Assembly: GCA_002342985.1 (NCBI GenBank)
Contig: DDRC01000001.1
Coordinates: 53,681 to 70,495 of the forward strand
Origin: Flavobacteriales bacterium UBA2426
GTDB taxonomy: Bacteria > Bacteroidota > Bacteroidia > Flavobacteriales_F > PHOS-HE28
Length of the DNA stretch: 16,815 nucleotides
Reading direction: 5' to 3'
Positions 6,171 to 13,940 of the stretch are shown piece by piece. Made by a program: the position numbers and the translations under genes. Below the pieces are notes generated by a model. That model searched no databases. It had not been told where the DNA came from and saw only the letters and a list, made by a program, of their open reading frames with translations. Each line of letters opens with the position of its first letter. Positions within the stretch are counted from its first letter, which is position 1.

Positions 6171-7776
6171 CACCGTTCACCACGTAGTTCGCCGCGATGG
6201 TCATCTGCAGGTCCAAGCGATAGCGGTCCAGCAGCCGCAGGTGTTCGGATTGATCGGCTGTGGTGAAGGCCGCTCGCGTCCGGAGGCGGGCCCCGTCGTA
6301 CAGGAGGTTCACTGCGGCTTCGTCCAGTTCCGCCGTCAGCACGCTGTTCACCGGCTGCGCTACCAGGTTGTCGGGTCCCAGGAGCCCGGCCGCCACCGCC
6401 CCGGCAACGGGGAGTGCCGCCACCACTTGGTCTTGCTCGTCGACCAGGTCGATGAGGATGCGGGCATGCAGCGGGAACCCGTTCGTGGCGAAGAGCTTCA
6501 TGGTGCCGCTCCGCAGCGCATGGCCCTCGGCACTGCCGGGCAGGTCCGGGGCGCTGATGGTTTGCAGGGTGAGTTCGTTGGCAATCAGGCGCAGCGGCAC
6601 CTCGAGGTCGAGGCTGGCCCGGAGCTGGCTGGAGTCGTAGAGGAAGTCGTTCCCGTTGCTGATGTCGCCGAGCGGGTTCAGCGCGATGTCGAGTTCGTAG
6701 TAGAGCTGGTCGGGCAGGCATTCGATGAACGGGAGCAGGTTGCTGTTCGCGATATCCAGTGTGCGCTCGTAGAACGTGGGTGCCGGCCCGGTGCCGAGGT
6801 CGACGGCCCGGGTGATGTTCATCGGGCCGCTCATGATCGCGTGCTCCAGCGGCACGGATACCCCGGTGCGCGTATTGGTGGCCCGCAGCTCACGCATGCG
6901 CACCTGCATGTCCACCCCGAATCCGTTCTCCACCTTCAGCTTCAGTGTGGCCTCATCCAGGTCGAGCGTGCCAGAGGTGAAGGCCTCGAAGAGGTCGAAG
7001 GGCTCGGAGGTGGGACCGGCCTCCACGGTGCGCTGTCCGAAGTAGCCCCGCGCATAGGCCGGTAGAAGGCCGGCGTAGGTGGCTTGGATGATGAGGCTGT
7101 CCTGGTCGGTGACGGTGGCGCCGCTCCCGGCTGGGTCGAGCTGCGCACCGAGGATGGTCTGCAGGGTGTTCACGCTGTTGAGCTGCGGGCCGCGGAGGTC
7201 GAAACGGGCGCCGGCCAGGTCGCGGACCGAAACAGCGGAGGCAGGTTGCGCAGGCGTGCCCGGCCCTACTGACGTGCTGAGCGTTCCGGAGCCGTCGGGA
7301 AACACCGCTGCCGGGATTGCCAGGCTGCCTAGCACGGTGGTCGCCACCATGTTGGTCATGCGCAGTTCAAGCCGGCCCTCGCGCAGCGTCAATTGGCGGA
7401 GCGCGAGCTCGTCCAGGTCGAAGCGCTGCACGTCCACTTGGTTGAAGAAGTTGAATCCGGGCGGGAACTCAAGCGGGCCGGGGAGGGGAAGGGCATAGCG
7501 GTAGAAGAAGCTGGTGTCTGGGGCGGTCAATACCGTATCGAGGTCCACATCGAAGAGTTCGCCATTGTAGACCAGGGTCACCTCGCCGTCCGCATCGGTA
7601 CGGATCAGCGAGTCGGCCACCAGGTCACGCAGGGTGAAGGTGGTCCGCAGCACCGGCGCCAGGAGGTCGATGTCCCAGGTGGGCCGGTTCGATTCCTTGC
7701 GGCAGGAATGCAGGGGTGCGGTGGCGATGACCGCTGCGGCGAAAGCAACCACCACGGGGATGCGACCGTATTCCAT
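6163..7776 (-). CDS. Exported protein, probable lipoprotein, unknown function
   Basis: The 537-residue protein has a hydrophobic N-terminal segment followed by LHSC25RKES. A cysteine followed by charged residues at that place looks like a Bacteroidota lipoprotein, although His at -2 is not standard for a lipobox. The mature part is beta-rich, with repeated phrases such as DLDEATLKLKVENGFGVDMQV and LFATNGFPLHARI that look like two related beta-sandwich units (about residues 270-300 and 425-455). I do not recognise a named family. The next gene encodes a barrel-like outer-membrane protein and overlaps it by eight bases; such lipoprotein-barrel pairs are common in this phylum. It is the first gene of the operon that runs to 4015. 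The 79-base divergent gap upstream shows no good -7 box for it. Confidence 0.7.
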   Translation of the reverse strand: MEYGRIPVVVAFAAAVIATAPLHSCRKESNRPTWDIDLLAPVLRTTFTLRDLVADSLIRTDADGEVTLVYNGELFDVDLDTVLTAPDTSFFYRYALPLPGPLEFPPGFNFFNQVDVQRFDLDELALRQLTLREGRLELRMTNMVATTVLGSLAIPAAVFPDGSGTLSTSVGPGTPAQPASAVSVRDLAGARFDLRGPQLNSVNTLQTILGAQLDPAGSGATVTDQDSLIIQATYAGLLPAYARGYFGQRTVEAGPTSEPFDLFEAFTSGTLDLDEATLKLKVENGFGVDMQVRMRELRATNTRTGVSVPLEHAIMSGPMNITRAVDLGTGPAPTFYERTLDIANSNLLPFIECLPDQLYYELDIALNPLGDISNGNDFLYDSSQLRASLDLEVPLRLIANELTLQTISAPDLPGSAEGHALRSGTMKLFATNGFPLHARILIDLVDEQDQVVAALPVAGAVAAGLLGPDNLVAQPVNSVLTAELDEAAVNLLYDGARLRTRAAFTTADQSEHLRLLDRYRLDLQMTIAANYVVNGDE

Positions 7777-7855
7777 GCGTGAGGCAATGTACTCGTTTGG
7801 AAGGACGGACGGCAGCCCGGTGATGCTGCCCGTGGCTTAACATTGCAGGGAATCC

Positions 7856-8302
7856 ATGCTGCTGCGACGGTACATCCTGCTGCCCTGGCTCATGTCGAGC
7901 GCGGTGATGTTCGGCCTTTCGTACGTCTGGCACGGCCTGGTGCTTACGGACCTGGAGGATGTGAGCATTCCACTCACGCTCTACTTCGTCCTGGCAGGGG
8001 TGGTCTACCTGGTGCTCGGCCTGGCGCTCACCATAGGCATCCATAAGGCGGTTCAGTACGAGTGGATCTCCCTGAAGGGCGCCTTCCCGCTGATGTGCAT
8101 GCTTGCCGCAGCCGCTGCCGGGTTCTTCGTCTACCTGGTCATCTTCGTTCTGGGTATGAGCTTCGCCAAGGCGGGCATGGTGCACATGGTGGTGGATGTG
8201 CTCTGGCAGATGTTCGAGCAGGCCTTGGGCGGCTTGGCCGTCAGCCTGGGCGTCATCTACGACATGCACCAGCGCTTCCTGGAGCAGGAGCGCGCCAGTT
8301 GA
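7856..8302 (+). CDS. Small integral membrane protein, unknown function
   Basis: The 148-residue product has three clear membrane helices (about residues 6-30, 38-62 and 75-101) and a fourth weaker hydrophobic stretch (about 108-136) that ends in a soluble tail, DMHQRFLEQERAS. A WH pair lies at the end of helix 1. I do not recognise the family. It starts at ATG 7856, 79 bases from the divergent exported-protein gene, and ends three bases from the rarA stop. A weak -7-like octamer TAACATTG (7838-7845) precedes it. Coding potential is supported by the membrane pattern and the fit between neighbours, not by a family match. Confidence 0.6.
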   Translation: MLLRRYILLPWLMSSAVMFGLSYVWHGLVLTDLEDVSIPLTLYFVLAGVVYLVLGLALTIGIHKAVQYEWISLKGAFPLMCMLAAAAAGFFVYLVIFVLGMSFAKAGMVHMVVDVLWQMFEQALGGLAVSLGVIYDMHQRFLEQERAS

Positions 8303-8305
8303 GCC

Positions 8306-9589
8306 TCACCCGCTCTTCCTGTACCGGCCCTTCCAGAGGCGTTCGAGCAGGGCGGCGTGCTCCTGCTCCTTGGGGTTGGAGCCCGGCTCGTAGAACACCG
8401 AGCCAGAAATCGCCTCGGGCAGGAATTCCTGCTCGATGAAGTTGCCCTCGCCCTCATGGCTATAGCGGTAGTCGCGGCCGTAGGAGAGATCCTTCATCAG
8501 CTTGGTCGGCGCATTCCGGAGGTGCAGGGGCACCGGCAGGTCCCCGGTGGAGCGCACCTTCTCCTGTGCTGCACCGATGGCGTTGTAGCTGGCATTGCTC
8601 TTCGGCGAGCAGGCCAGGTAGATCGCGCACTGGCTGAGGATGATGCGTCCTTCGGGCCAACCGATCATCTGCACCGCCTGCATGGTGGTGGTGGCCATCA
8701 GCAGCGCATTGGGATTGGCATTGCCGATGTCCTCGCTGGCCAGGATCACCATTCGGCGAGCGATGAAGAGCGGGTCCTCGCCGCCCTCCACCATGCGCGC
8801 CAGCCAGTACACGGTGGCGTTGGGGTCGCTGCCCCGCATGCTCTTGATGAATGCGCTGACGATGTCGTAGTGCTGCTCGCCCTGCTTGTCGTAGCGCGCG
8901 GCCTGGGTCTGCACCACTTCCTTCACCAGGTCGTCCGTGATGGTAACGTCGCCCGGGCCGGCGGCCTTCACGCAGAGCTCGAAGGTGTTGAGCAGTCGCC
9001 TGGCATCGCCGCCGCTCGCCCGCATCAGCGCATCCGTCCCGCCCAGGGCGATCCGGCGCTGCTTCAGCTCCGGATCCTCCGCCATGGCACGATGAAGCAG
9101 GCTGAGGAGCTCCTCCTCGGCCAGCGGCTGCAGCACGTAGACCTGGCAGCGCGAGAGCAGGGCCCCGATGACCTCGAAGCTGGGGTTCTCCGTGGTGGCG
9201 CCGATCAGCGTGATGGTGCCCTTCTCCACCGCCCCGAGCAGCGAGTCCTGCTGCGCCTTGCTGAATCGGTGGATCTCGTCGATGAAGAGCACGGCGCTTC
9301 GCGCGAAGAGGCCGCTGCCGCCGGCCAGCTCGATCACCTCGCGCACGTCCTTCACCCCGCTGCTGATGGCGCTCAGCGTATGGAAGGGGCGCTTCAGGTC
9401 CTGGGCGATGAGGCGTGCCAGGGTGGTCTTGCCCACGCCAGGCGGCCCCCAAAGGATCATGCTCGGCAGCATGCCGCCGGCGAGGGCCTTGCGGAGCACC
9501 CCATCCGGCCCCACGAGATGGCGCTGGCCCACCACCTCATCCAGGCTGCGGGGGCGCATGCGTTCGGCCAAAGGGGCGTGGTCATTCAT
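8306..9589 (-). CDS. rarA: Replication-associated recombination protein A, AAA+ ATPase
   Basis: RarA (MgsA, related to eukaryotic WRNIP1) acts at stalled replication forks, opening duplex ends and interacting with single-strand binding protein. The 427-residue product has Walker A GPPGVGKTT (48-56), Walker B AVLFIDE (99-105), sensor 1 IGATTEN (129-135) and the arginine finger in ALLSRC (R147). The clamp-loader-like lid and the MgsA C-terminal tetramerisation domain follow, with LARMVEGGEDPLFIARRM and the conserved SYNAIGAA segment. Length is normal. ATG 9589 is preferred to TTG 9598: it gives the usual short N-terminus ending in AERMRP and lies 12 bases past a perfect -7 box, near whose expected start site the TTG falls. 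It runs convergently with the small membrane protein gene, three bases between stops. Confidence 0.96.
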   Translation of the reverse strand: MNDHAPLAERMRPRSLDEVVGQRHLVGPDGVLRKALAGGMLPSMILWGPPGVGKTTLARLIAQDLKRPFHTLSAISSGVKDVREVIELAGGSGLFARSAVLFIDEIHRFSKAQQDSLLGAVEKGTITLIGATTENPSFEVIGALLSRCQVYVLQPLAEEELLSLLHRAMAEDPELKQRRIALGGTDALMRASGGDARRLLNTFELCVKAAGPGDVTITDDLVKEVVQTQAARYDKQGEQHYDIVSAFIKSMRGSDPNATVYWLARMVEGGEDPLFIARRMVILASEDIGNANPNALLMATTTMQAVQMIGWPEGRIILSQCAIYLACSPKSNASYNAIGAAQEKVRSTGDLPVPLHLRNAPTKLMKDLSYGRDYRYSHEGEGNFIEQEFLPEAISGSVFYEPGSNPKEQEHAALLERLWKGRYRKSG

Positions 9590-9600
9590 CTTGTGCAAGG

Positions 9601-9608
9601 CAAACTTA
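9601..9608 (-). promoter_or_regulatory. -7 promoter box TAAGTTTG for rarA
   Basis: Read on the minus strand the octamer is TAAGTTTG, a full match to TAnnTTTG. Transcription would begin about 9594, giving a leader of roughly five bases before ATG 9589. No TTTG -33 element is seen. It touches the hairpin that ends the serine operon. Confidence 0.5.
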
Positions 9609-9609
9609 C

Positions 9610-9623
9610 CGGCCTTCGGGCCG
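9610..9623 (-). terminator. Hairpin after the DUF1015 gene
   Basis: CGGCC and GGCCG pair perfectly (five pairs) around a four-base loop, five bases after the DUF1015 stop at 9629. On the minus strand the loop is CGAA; on the plus strand it is the stable UUCG. The following minus-strand bases GTAAGTTTG are only mildly T-rich, so it is a weak intrinsic terminator or an RNA 3'-end stabiliser. It abuts the rarA -7 box. Confidence 0.45.
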
Positions 9624-9628
9624 TAGCC

Positions 9629-10846
9629 TCACGCCTCCTCCAAGGAATACACCAGCATGCCGCTGCGGAGCTTCGGCTCGATGTAGGTGCTCTTCGGAGG
9701 CATGGTGCCCCCTTCATCGGCCACGGCCTTCAACTCCTCGAAGCTCACCGGGTACAGGTGAAATGCCGCGGCTGCTTCACCGGTCCGCACCATCCGGTCG
9801 AGCTCGGCTGTGCCCATGGTGCCCGGCGTGAACCGCACGCGCTGATCCGTCCGGAGGTCCGTGATGCCGAGCACAGGGCCGAGCACGCATGCGCTCAACC
9901 GGGCGGCATCGAGCCGGTCCGCCGTGGGCAGCGTGGGGTCGGCAGGGGGCAGGTGCAGGGCATGCCAGCCGCCCACGGTCCGCACGCCTATTACGCCATG
10001 CGCCGCAAAGGGGCCGCTGACCCGCTCGAGCCGTCCGGCGCGCGAGAGCGCATGGAGGAAGGCGGCCTCGTCATGGCCGCCCAGGTCGCCCACCGCCCGG
10101 TCGAAATTGTAGATGTAGAGCTGCTTGCGCGGCACGATGTAGGCCAGGCACCAGTCCGCGGGATCCGCATCGGTGCAGCCGCGTTCCTCGGAGAGCCGGG
10201 TGCTCGAGGCGAGGCGGTGATGCCCATCGGCGATGTAGAGGGCTGGGATGCCCGCGAAGGCCTTCTGCAGCCGCCTGCGGAGCTGCTCATCGGTGAGCGG
10301 CCACAGGCGATGGCTCACCTGGTCGTTGGTACGGAAGCTGTAGGCGGGGCGCGTGGCCAGCACGGGATCGAGCAGGGCCTCCCAAGCAGTGCCATCCGGA
10401 GAGGCCAGCAGCACAGGCTCGGCATTGATGCCCGTGGCACCCAGGTATTCGGCGAAGAGGTTCTCGCGTGCCGTGAGCGTCTGCTCATGCACCTTGATGC
10501 GGCCGTCGCGATAGGCGCGCGTGCTGACGCCGCAGATGAGCCCGCGCGAGGTGTTGCCGCGCGCTTCCTGCTCGTAGAGGTAGAGGGCGGGCCGTTCCTC
10601 GCGCACCATCACGCCCCGGTCGCAGAAGGCCTTGAAGGCCATGCGGACGCGGTGGAAGCGCTCGGTCCGGGGCAGCGCGCGGGTGACGGCGTCATCCGGG
10701 CGGATCACGTGCAGGAAGCTGAACGGATTCGCCTGCAGCCGCTGCTCCAGCTCGTCCGGTGCATAGGTCACGTATGACCGCGAGCAAACCCGGTGCGCCT
10801 GCTCCGGCACCGGCCGCCATGCCCTGAAGGGTCGGATCTCGATCAT
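9629..10846 (-). CDS. DUF1015 (COG4198) family protein, possible serine-phosphate metabolism
   Basis: The 405-residue product has the DUF1015 landmarks: opening IRPFRAWRP (residues 4-12), FLHVIRPDD (44-52), KVHEQT followed by ARE (118-128) and YIADGHHRLAS (204-214). Length is close to the family norm. The family is mostly annotated as unknown. ADGHHR resembles the DGHHR motif of ParB/Srx-fold free serine kinases such as archaeal SerK and SbnI, and I recall, without being able to check, a report of serine kinase activity for a COG4198 member. The gene starts directly after the serA stop (TAGATG, no gap) and is third in the serC-serA operon, so a job with serine or phosphoserine is likely by context. 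Whether it makes phosphoserine, uses it, or senses it is not settled by sequence. Confidence 0.88.
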   Translation of the reverse strand: MIEIRPFRAWRPVPEQAHRVCSRSYVTYAPDELEQRLQANPFSFLHVIRPDDAVTRALPRTERFHRVRMAFKAFCDRGVMVREERPALYLYEQEARGNTSRGLICGVSTRAYRDGRIKVHEQTLTARENLFAEYLGATGINAEPVLLASPDGTAWEALLDPVLATRPAYSFRTNDQVSHRLWPLTDEQLRRRLQKAFAGIPALYIADGHHRLASSTRLSEERGCTDADPADWCLAYIVPRKQLYIYNFDRAVGDLGGHDEAAFLHALSRAGRLERVSGPFAAHGVIGVRTVGGWHALHLPPADPTLPTADRLDAARLSACVLGPVLGITDLRTDQRVRFTPGTMGTAELDRMVRTGEAAAAFHLYPVSFEELKAVADEGGTMPPKSTYIEPKLRSGMLVYSLEEA

Positions 10847-11815
10847 CTAGGCCACGGTGGCCGCAGAGCGCCACGCGATGATGCGCTCGGCGAGCTCATC
10901 GCCGATGCGGCCCTGGGCCTCAGCGGTGGCCGCGCCGATGTGTGGGCTGAGGCTCAGTGCATCCTCGCCGAGCAGGTCCGCACGGGGCTCGGGCTCGTTG
11001 GTGAAGACATCCAGTGCGGCGCCGCGCAGGCGACCCTCGTGCAGCGCTGCGATCAGCGCATCTTCATCGATGCTGCCCCCGCGGGCGGTGTTCACGATCA
11101 CGGCACCGGGCTTCACCTTGGCCAGTTCCTGGGCGCCGAGCACGGCGCGCCCATCCTTCTGCGCCGGCACATGCAGGCTGATGGCATCGCTCTGGGCGAG
11201 GAGCTCCTCCAGCGTCACCATCTTCACCGGCACGCGCACGGTGGTGCCGCCGATCTCCATGTCCAGCGCGTCGGCCGTGGCGTGGTTATCGGTGTAGATC
11301 ACCGTCATGCCGCAGCCCAGGGCATAGCGCGCCGTCCACTGGCCGATGCGCCCGAAGCCGATGACGCCCAGCGTCTTCCCGCGCAGCTCAAGTCCCTTCT
11401 CGTACTCCTTCTTCAGGTCCTTGAATCGGGTGCGCCCTTCGCCAGGCATGCGGCGATTCGCCTTGTGCAGCGAACGCATCAGCGTGAAGAGGTGCGCCAT
11501 CACCAGCTCAGCCACGCTGATGCTCGAGGAGGCCGGCGTGTTGATGACCGCGATGCCGCGGCCCTTGGCGTGCGCCACATCGATGTTGTCCATGCCCACG
11601 CCGCCCCTGCCCACGAGCTTGAGCGTGGGACAGGCGTCGATCAGGTCGCGCCGCACCTTGGTGGCGCTGCGCACGAGGAGCACGTCAATGCGCTCCTTGT
11701 TGATGAATTCCGCCAGCTGTTCCTGGGGGATGTGATCGGCGGTTACGGCGAAGCCCTCCTCCACGAGGCTGGATTTCGCCTTGGCACTGAGGCCGTCGTT
11801 GGCGTGTACGCGCAT
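10847..11815 (-). CDS. serA: D-3-phosphoglycerate dehydrogenase, short form (D-2-hydroxyacid dehydrogenase)
   Basis: Oxidises 3-phosphoglycerate to 3-phosphohydroxypyruvate with NAD, first step of serine synthesis in the cytoplasm. The 322-residue protein is a two-domain 2-hydroxyacid dehydrogenase: NAD-binding GFGRIG (153-158), catalytic R245 in NTARGG, E274 in TNEPEP and H292 in SPHIGAAT. It lacks the C-terminal ACT and intervening domains of the Escherichia coli enzyme, so serine feedback through an ACT domain is not expected. Specificity for 3-phosphoglycerate is inferred mainly from the serC gene three bases upstream, since the dehydrogenase motifs alone are shared with other 2-hydroxyacids. 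The DUF1015 gene follows with no gap. Start ATG 11815 gives the expected short first strand MRVHANDGL. Confidence 0.9.
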   Translation of the reverse strand: MRVHANDGLSAKAKSSLVEEGFAVTADHIPQEQLAEFINKERIDVLLVRSATKVRRDLIDACPTLKLVGRGGVGMDNIDVAHAKGRGIAVINTPASSSISVAELVMAHLFTLMRSLHKANRRMPGEGRTRFKDLKKEYEKGLELRGKTLGVIGFGRIGQWTARYALGCGMTVIYTDNHATADALDMEIGGTTVRVPVKMVTLEELLAQSDAISLHVPAQKDGRAVLGAQELAKVKPGAVIVNTARGGSIDEDALIAALHEGRLRGAALDVFTNEPEPRADLLGEDALSLSPHIGAATAEAQGRIGDELAERIIAWRSAATVA

Positions 11816-11818
11816 GGG

Positions 11819-12907
11819 TTATCCGTTCTTCTGTGCGAAATGCTCCATTGCATCCACCAGCACCTGCACGCTCTCGATGGGCAGGGCATTGTACATGCTG
11901 GCCCGGTAGCCGCCCACGCTGCGGTGGCCCCGCAGCCCGTTGATGCCGGCTTCCTTCCAGATGGCGTCGAATGCGGGCTCCAGCGCGGCATCCGTCAGGA
12001 TGAAGGTGGCGTTCATGGGACTGCGGTCCTCAACGGCAGCGGTTCCCTTGAACACAGGAAGGCGGTCGATGGCATCATAGAGCAGCTTGGCCTTGGCGGT
12101 GTTGAGGCGCTCGATGCCGGCCACGCCGCCCATCTTCTTCATCCACTCCAGGGTGAGCATGCTCACGTACACGGCGAACACCGGCGGCGTGTTGTACATG
12201 CTCTCCTTGGCGCCGTGGTTCTTCAGGTCGAGCATCGGGCTCAGCTTGCGCCCCGTATTGCCGGTGCGCTCTGGATCGAAGAGGTAGACCGTGGCGCCTG
12301 CCGGCCCCATGTTCTTCTGCGCGCCTCCGTAGATCAGGGCGAAGTCGGCCACATTCACCGGGCGGCTGAAGATGTCGCTGCTCATGTCGCACACCAGCGG
12401 CACAGGGCTCTTCGGGAACTGCTTGAACTGCGTTCCGAAGATGGTGTTGTTGCTCGTGAAATGGAAGTAGTCGGCATCCGCCGGGATCCCGAAGCCCTTG
12501 GGGATGTAGCTGAAGTTCCTGTCCTCGCTGCTGGCGACCACGACCGTCTCGCCCACGAGACGGCTCTCCTTGATTGCGCGCGTGGCCCATTCGCCGGTGT
12601 TCACGTAAGCGCTCTTGCCGCCCGGCTTCATGTAGTTCAGCGGCACCATGTGGAAGCCGAGGCTGGCCCCCCCGCCGAGGAAGACCACTTGGTAATGATC
12701 GGGGGCGCCCAGCAATTCCTTCACGAGAGCTTGCGCCTTGGCCATCACGGCCTCGAACGGCTTGCTCCGGTGGCTGATCTCCAGGATGCTGAGTCCGCTG
12801 CCCTCGAAGTCAAGGACGGCTTGTGCGGCCCGTTCGAAGACCTCCTGGGGGAGGATGCAGGGGCCGGCGCTGTAGTTGTGGACCTTCTTCTTGGAGGCGA
12901 CGGTCAT
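11819..12907 (-). CDS. serC: Phosphoserine aminotransferase
   Basis: PLP-dependent class V aminotransferase that turns 3-phosphohydroxypyruvate and glutamate into O-phosphoserine and 2-oxoglutarate; it also serves pyridoxal phosphate synthesis in many bacteria. The 362-residue product has the family opening HNYSAGPCILP (10-20), the substrate segment SHRSKPFE (45-52), GGGASLGFHMVPLN (78-91), CDMSSD (173-178) and the Schiff-base lysine K198 in GGAQKNMGPAG. The C-terminal GLRGHRSVGGYRASMYNA is also typical. ATG 12907 gives the normal length; a longer open frame to 13057 would add 50 residues unlike the family and cross the promoter. It heads the serC-serA-DUF1015 operon and has its own -7 box 21 bases upstream. 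Confidence 0.97.
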   Translation of the reverse strand: MTVASKKKVHNYSAGPCILPQEVFERAAQAVLDFEGSGLSILEISHRSKPFEAVMAKAQALVKELLGAPDHYQVVFLGGGASLGFHMVPLNYMKPGGKSAYVNTGEWATRAIKESRLVGETVVVASSEDRNFSYIPKGFGIPADADYFHFTSNNTIFGTQFKQFPKSPVPLVCDMSSDIFSRPVNVADFALIYGGAQKNMGPAGATVYLFDPERTGNTGRKLSPMLDLKNHGAKESMYNTPPVFAVYVSMLTLEWMKKMGGVAGIERLNTAKAKLLYDAIDRLPVFKGTAAVEDRSPMNATFILTDAALEPAFDAIWKEAGINGLRGHRSVGGYRASMYNALPIESVQVLVDAMEHFAQKNG

Positions 12908-12927
12908 GGCGGTGATGTTGAGGCCGC

Positions 12928-12935
12928 CAAAGGTA
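12928..12935 (-). promoter_or_regulatory. -7 promoter box TACCTTTG for the serC operon
   Basis: On the minus strand the octamer is TACCTTTG, a full match to the Bacteroidota consensus TAnnTTTG. It ends 21 bases before the serC ATG, so the leader would be about 14 bases. No TTTG element is visible at the usual -33 distance. Its position supports the chosen serC start. Confidence 0.6.
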
Positions 12936-12992
12936 TTGGGTCGGATCAAGCGCGGGGACGGGGGAGGGCCGCACTTACCACCGGTGCGGGGT

Positions 12993-13847
12993 TCATGGCT
13001 GCGGCACTCTGGGAGGCGGGTTGAAGGGGCGCCCGTCCCGCTTGGGGTCACGGGCATCGATGTCCCGCTGCAGCTGCCACGATCCCTTCTCCCACACCAG
13101 GGCGTCGTAGCTCATGTCCGGACCCAGGAATGCATTGCTCCGATCCAGGTCCGGCCGCATGGGCGAGAGGTGGTCCATCACGATCCGCCGCTGGTCCTCC
13201 TCATAGCGCAGCATCATGGAGCTCTGGTAGGCGAATCCATAGATCTTGCGGAGTTCCTTCGAGCGTCCCGAGCCGCCGAATAGCGCCGCTCCGAATCGGG
13301 GCTTGCCGGAGCGGAAGCTCAGCACCTCCACCACCTTCCTGGTCTCGGTGCGGCTGTAGCCCTTCCAGCCGAGCAGGGTATAGAAGGTCTTCCCCCCCTT
13401 TTTCACCGGTATCACCTGGTAGTAGAGCGCGCCATACCAACGGTCGGCTCCCAATTCGGCCGATTCCGGATCCGGTATCCCGCTGGTCATGTCACGGAGC
13501 TCGAAGAGCGCGATCTCTCTCCCCTGCCGCGCAAGCAGGAGCCCCTCGTAGGCGTGGCCCCCATCGTCCCGCGGAACATTCCAGGTGATCAGGCGGAAGC
13601 TGCCGTCGGGCCCCTCCGCCCGGCTCAATGGAAGGTCATCGAGATTGACGGCCATACCGCCTTGGCCATCGAGTGCTTCCCGCAGCGCGGCCTTCAGACG
13701 CCCGCTGATCGAATCGCGTTCGGCCTCGGTTACCGCCGATTTCAGGGCCTTGGCCTGGATGACGGCCTCGCTGGCCGGATCGGTTTGCGGGAATGCCCCG
13801 GCCGAGCAGGCGAGGGCGGCGGTGGACAGGAGCAGGCGGCGCATCAT
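12993..13847 (-). CDS. Exported protein of unknown function between ferredoxin and serC
   Basis: The 284-residue product starts with MMRRLLLSTAALACSAGA, a good signal peptide with signal peptidase I cleavage likely after AGA. A helical stretch with charged residues follows (about 25-60), then a beta-rich domain with phrases LITWNVPRDDGGHAYEGLLL, RWYGALYYQVIPVKKGGKTFYTLLGWKG and SYDALVWEKGSWQLQRDIDA. A proline-rich tail ends it. I do not recognise a named family. The ATG pair at 13847/13844 is preferred to the upstream start at 13889, because only then is the signal at the N-terminus. It sits between the ferredoxin gene and serC on the same strand but the serC promoter lies after its stop, so it is probably its own unit. 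A -7-like box CATCTTCG (13860-13867) is 13 bases upstream. Confidence 0.72.
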   Translation of the reverse strand: MMRRLLLSTAALACSAGAFPQTDPASEAVIQAKALKSAVTEAERDSISGRLKAALREALDGQGGMAVNLDDLPLSRAEGPDGSFRLITWNVPRDDGGHAYEGLLLARQGREIALFELRDMTSGIPDPESAELGADRWYGALYYQVIPVKKGGKTFYTLLGWKGYSRTETRKVVEVLSFRSGKPRFGAALFGGSGRSKELRKIYGFAYQSSMMLRYEEDQRRIVMDHLSPMRPDLDRSNAFLGPDMSYDALVWEKGSWQLQRDIDARDPKRDGRPFNPPPRVPQP

Positions 13848-13859
13848 CAGGCACAACGG

Positions 13860-13867
13860 CGAAGATG
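13860..13867 (-). promoter_or_regulatory. Weak -7-like box CATCTTCG before the exported protein gene
   Basis: Minus-strand CATCTTCG is one base from the TATCTTCG found before the ferredoxin gene and the structured RNA, and two from TAnnTTTG. It lies 12 bases before ATG 13847. Reported because the same core ATCTTCG recurs upstream of three transcription units. Confidence 0.25.
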
Positions 13868-13894
13868 GGGCCAAAGGCATGGGACCCATCGGAG

Positions 13895-13910
13895 CGGCAA
13901 CGCCTTGCCG
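13895..13910 (-). terminator. Hairpin after the ferredoxin gene
   Basis: CGGCAA (13895-13900) and TTGCCG (13905-13910) pair perfectly around a four-base loop, 30 bases past the ferredoxin stop. No T-run follows on the minus strand, so it is a weak terminator candidate or a 3'-end stabilising stem. Confidence 0.35.
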
Positions 13911-13940
13911 AAGGCCTCACCACCCCTTGCCCCCTCGGCC

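Noticed and set aside
7838..7845. TAACATTG as promoter for the small membrane protein gene
   Set aside because: One mismatch to TAnnTTTG, no -33 element and only ten bases from the start codon; too weak to list as a feature.
8357..10777. An 806-residue open frame on the plus strand
   Set aside because: It lies antisense to rarA and DUF1015, both firmly identified, and its translation is rich in His, Arg, Gly and Ala with no recognisable domain; long antisense frames are expected at this GC content.
10793..13024. A 743-residue open frame on the plus strand
   Set aside because: It is antisense to the serA and serC genes and shows the same low-complexity composition; no start context or family match.
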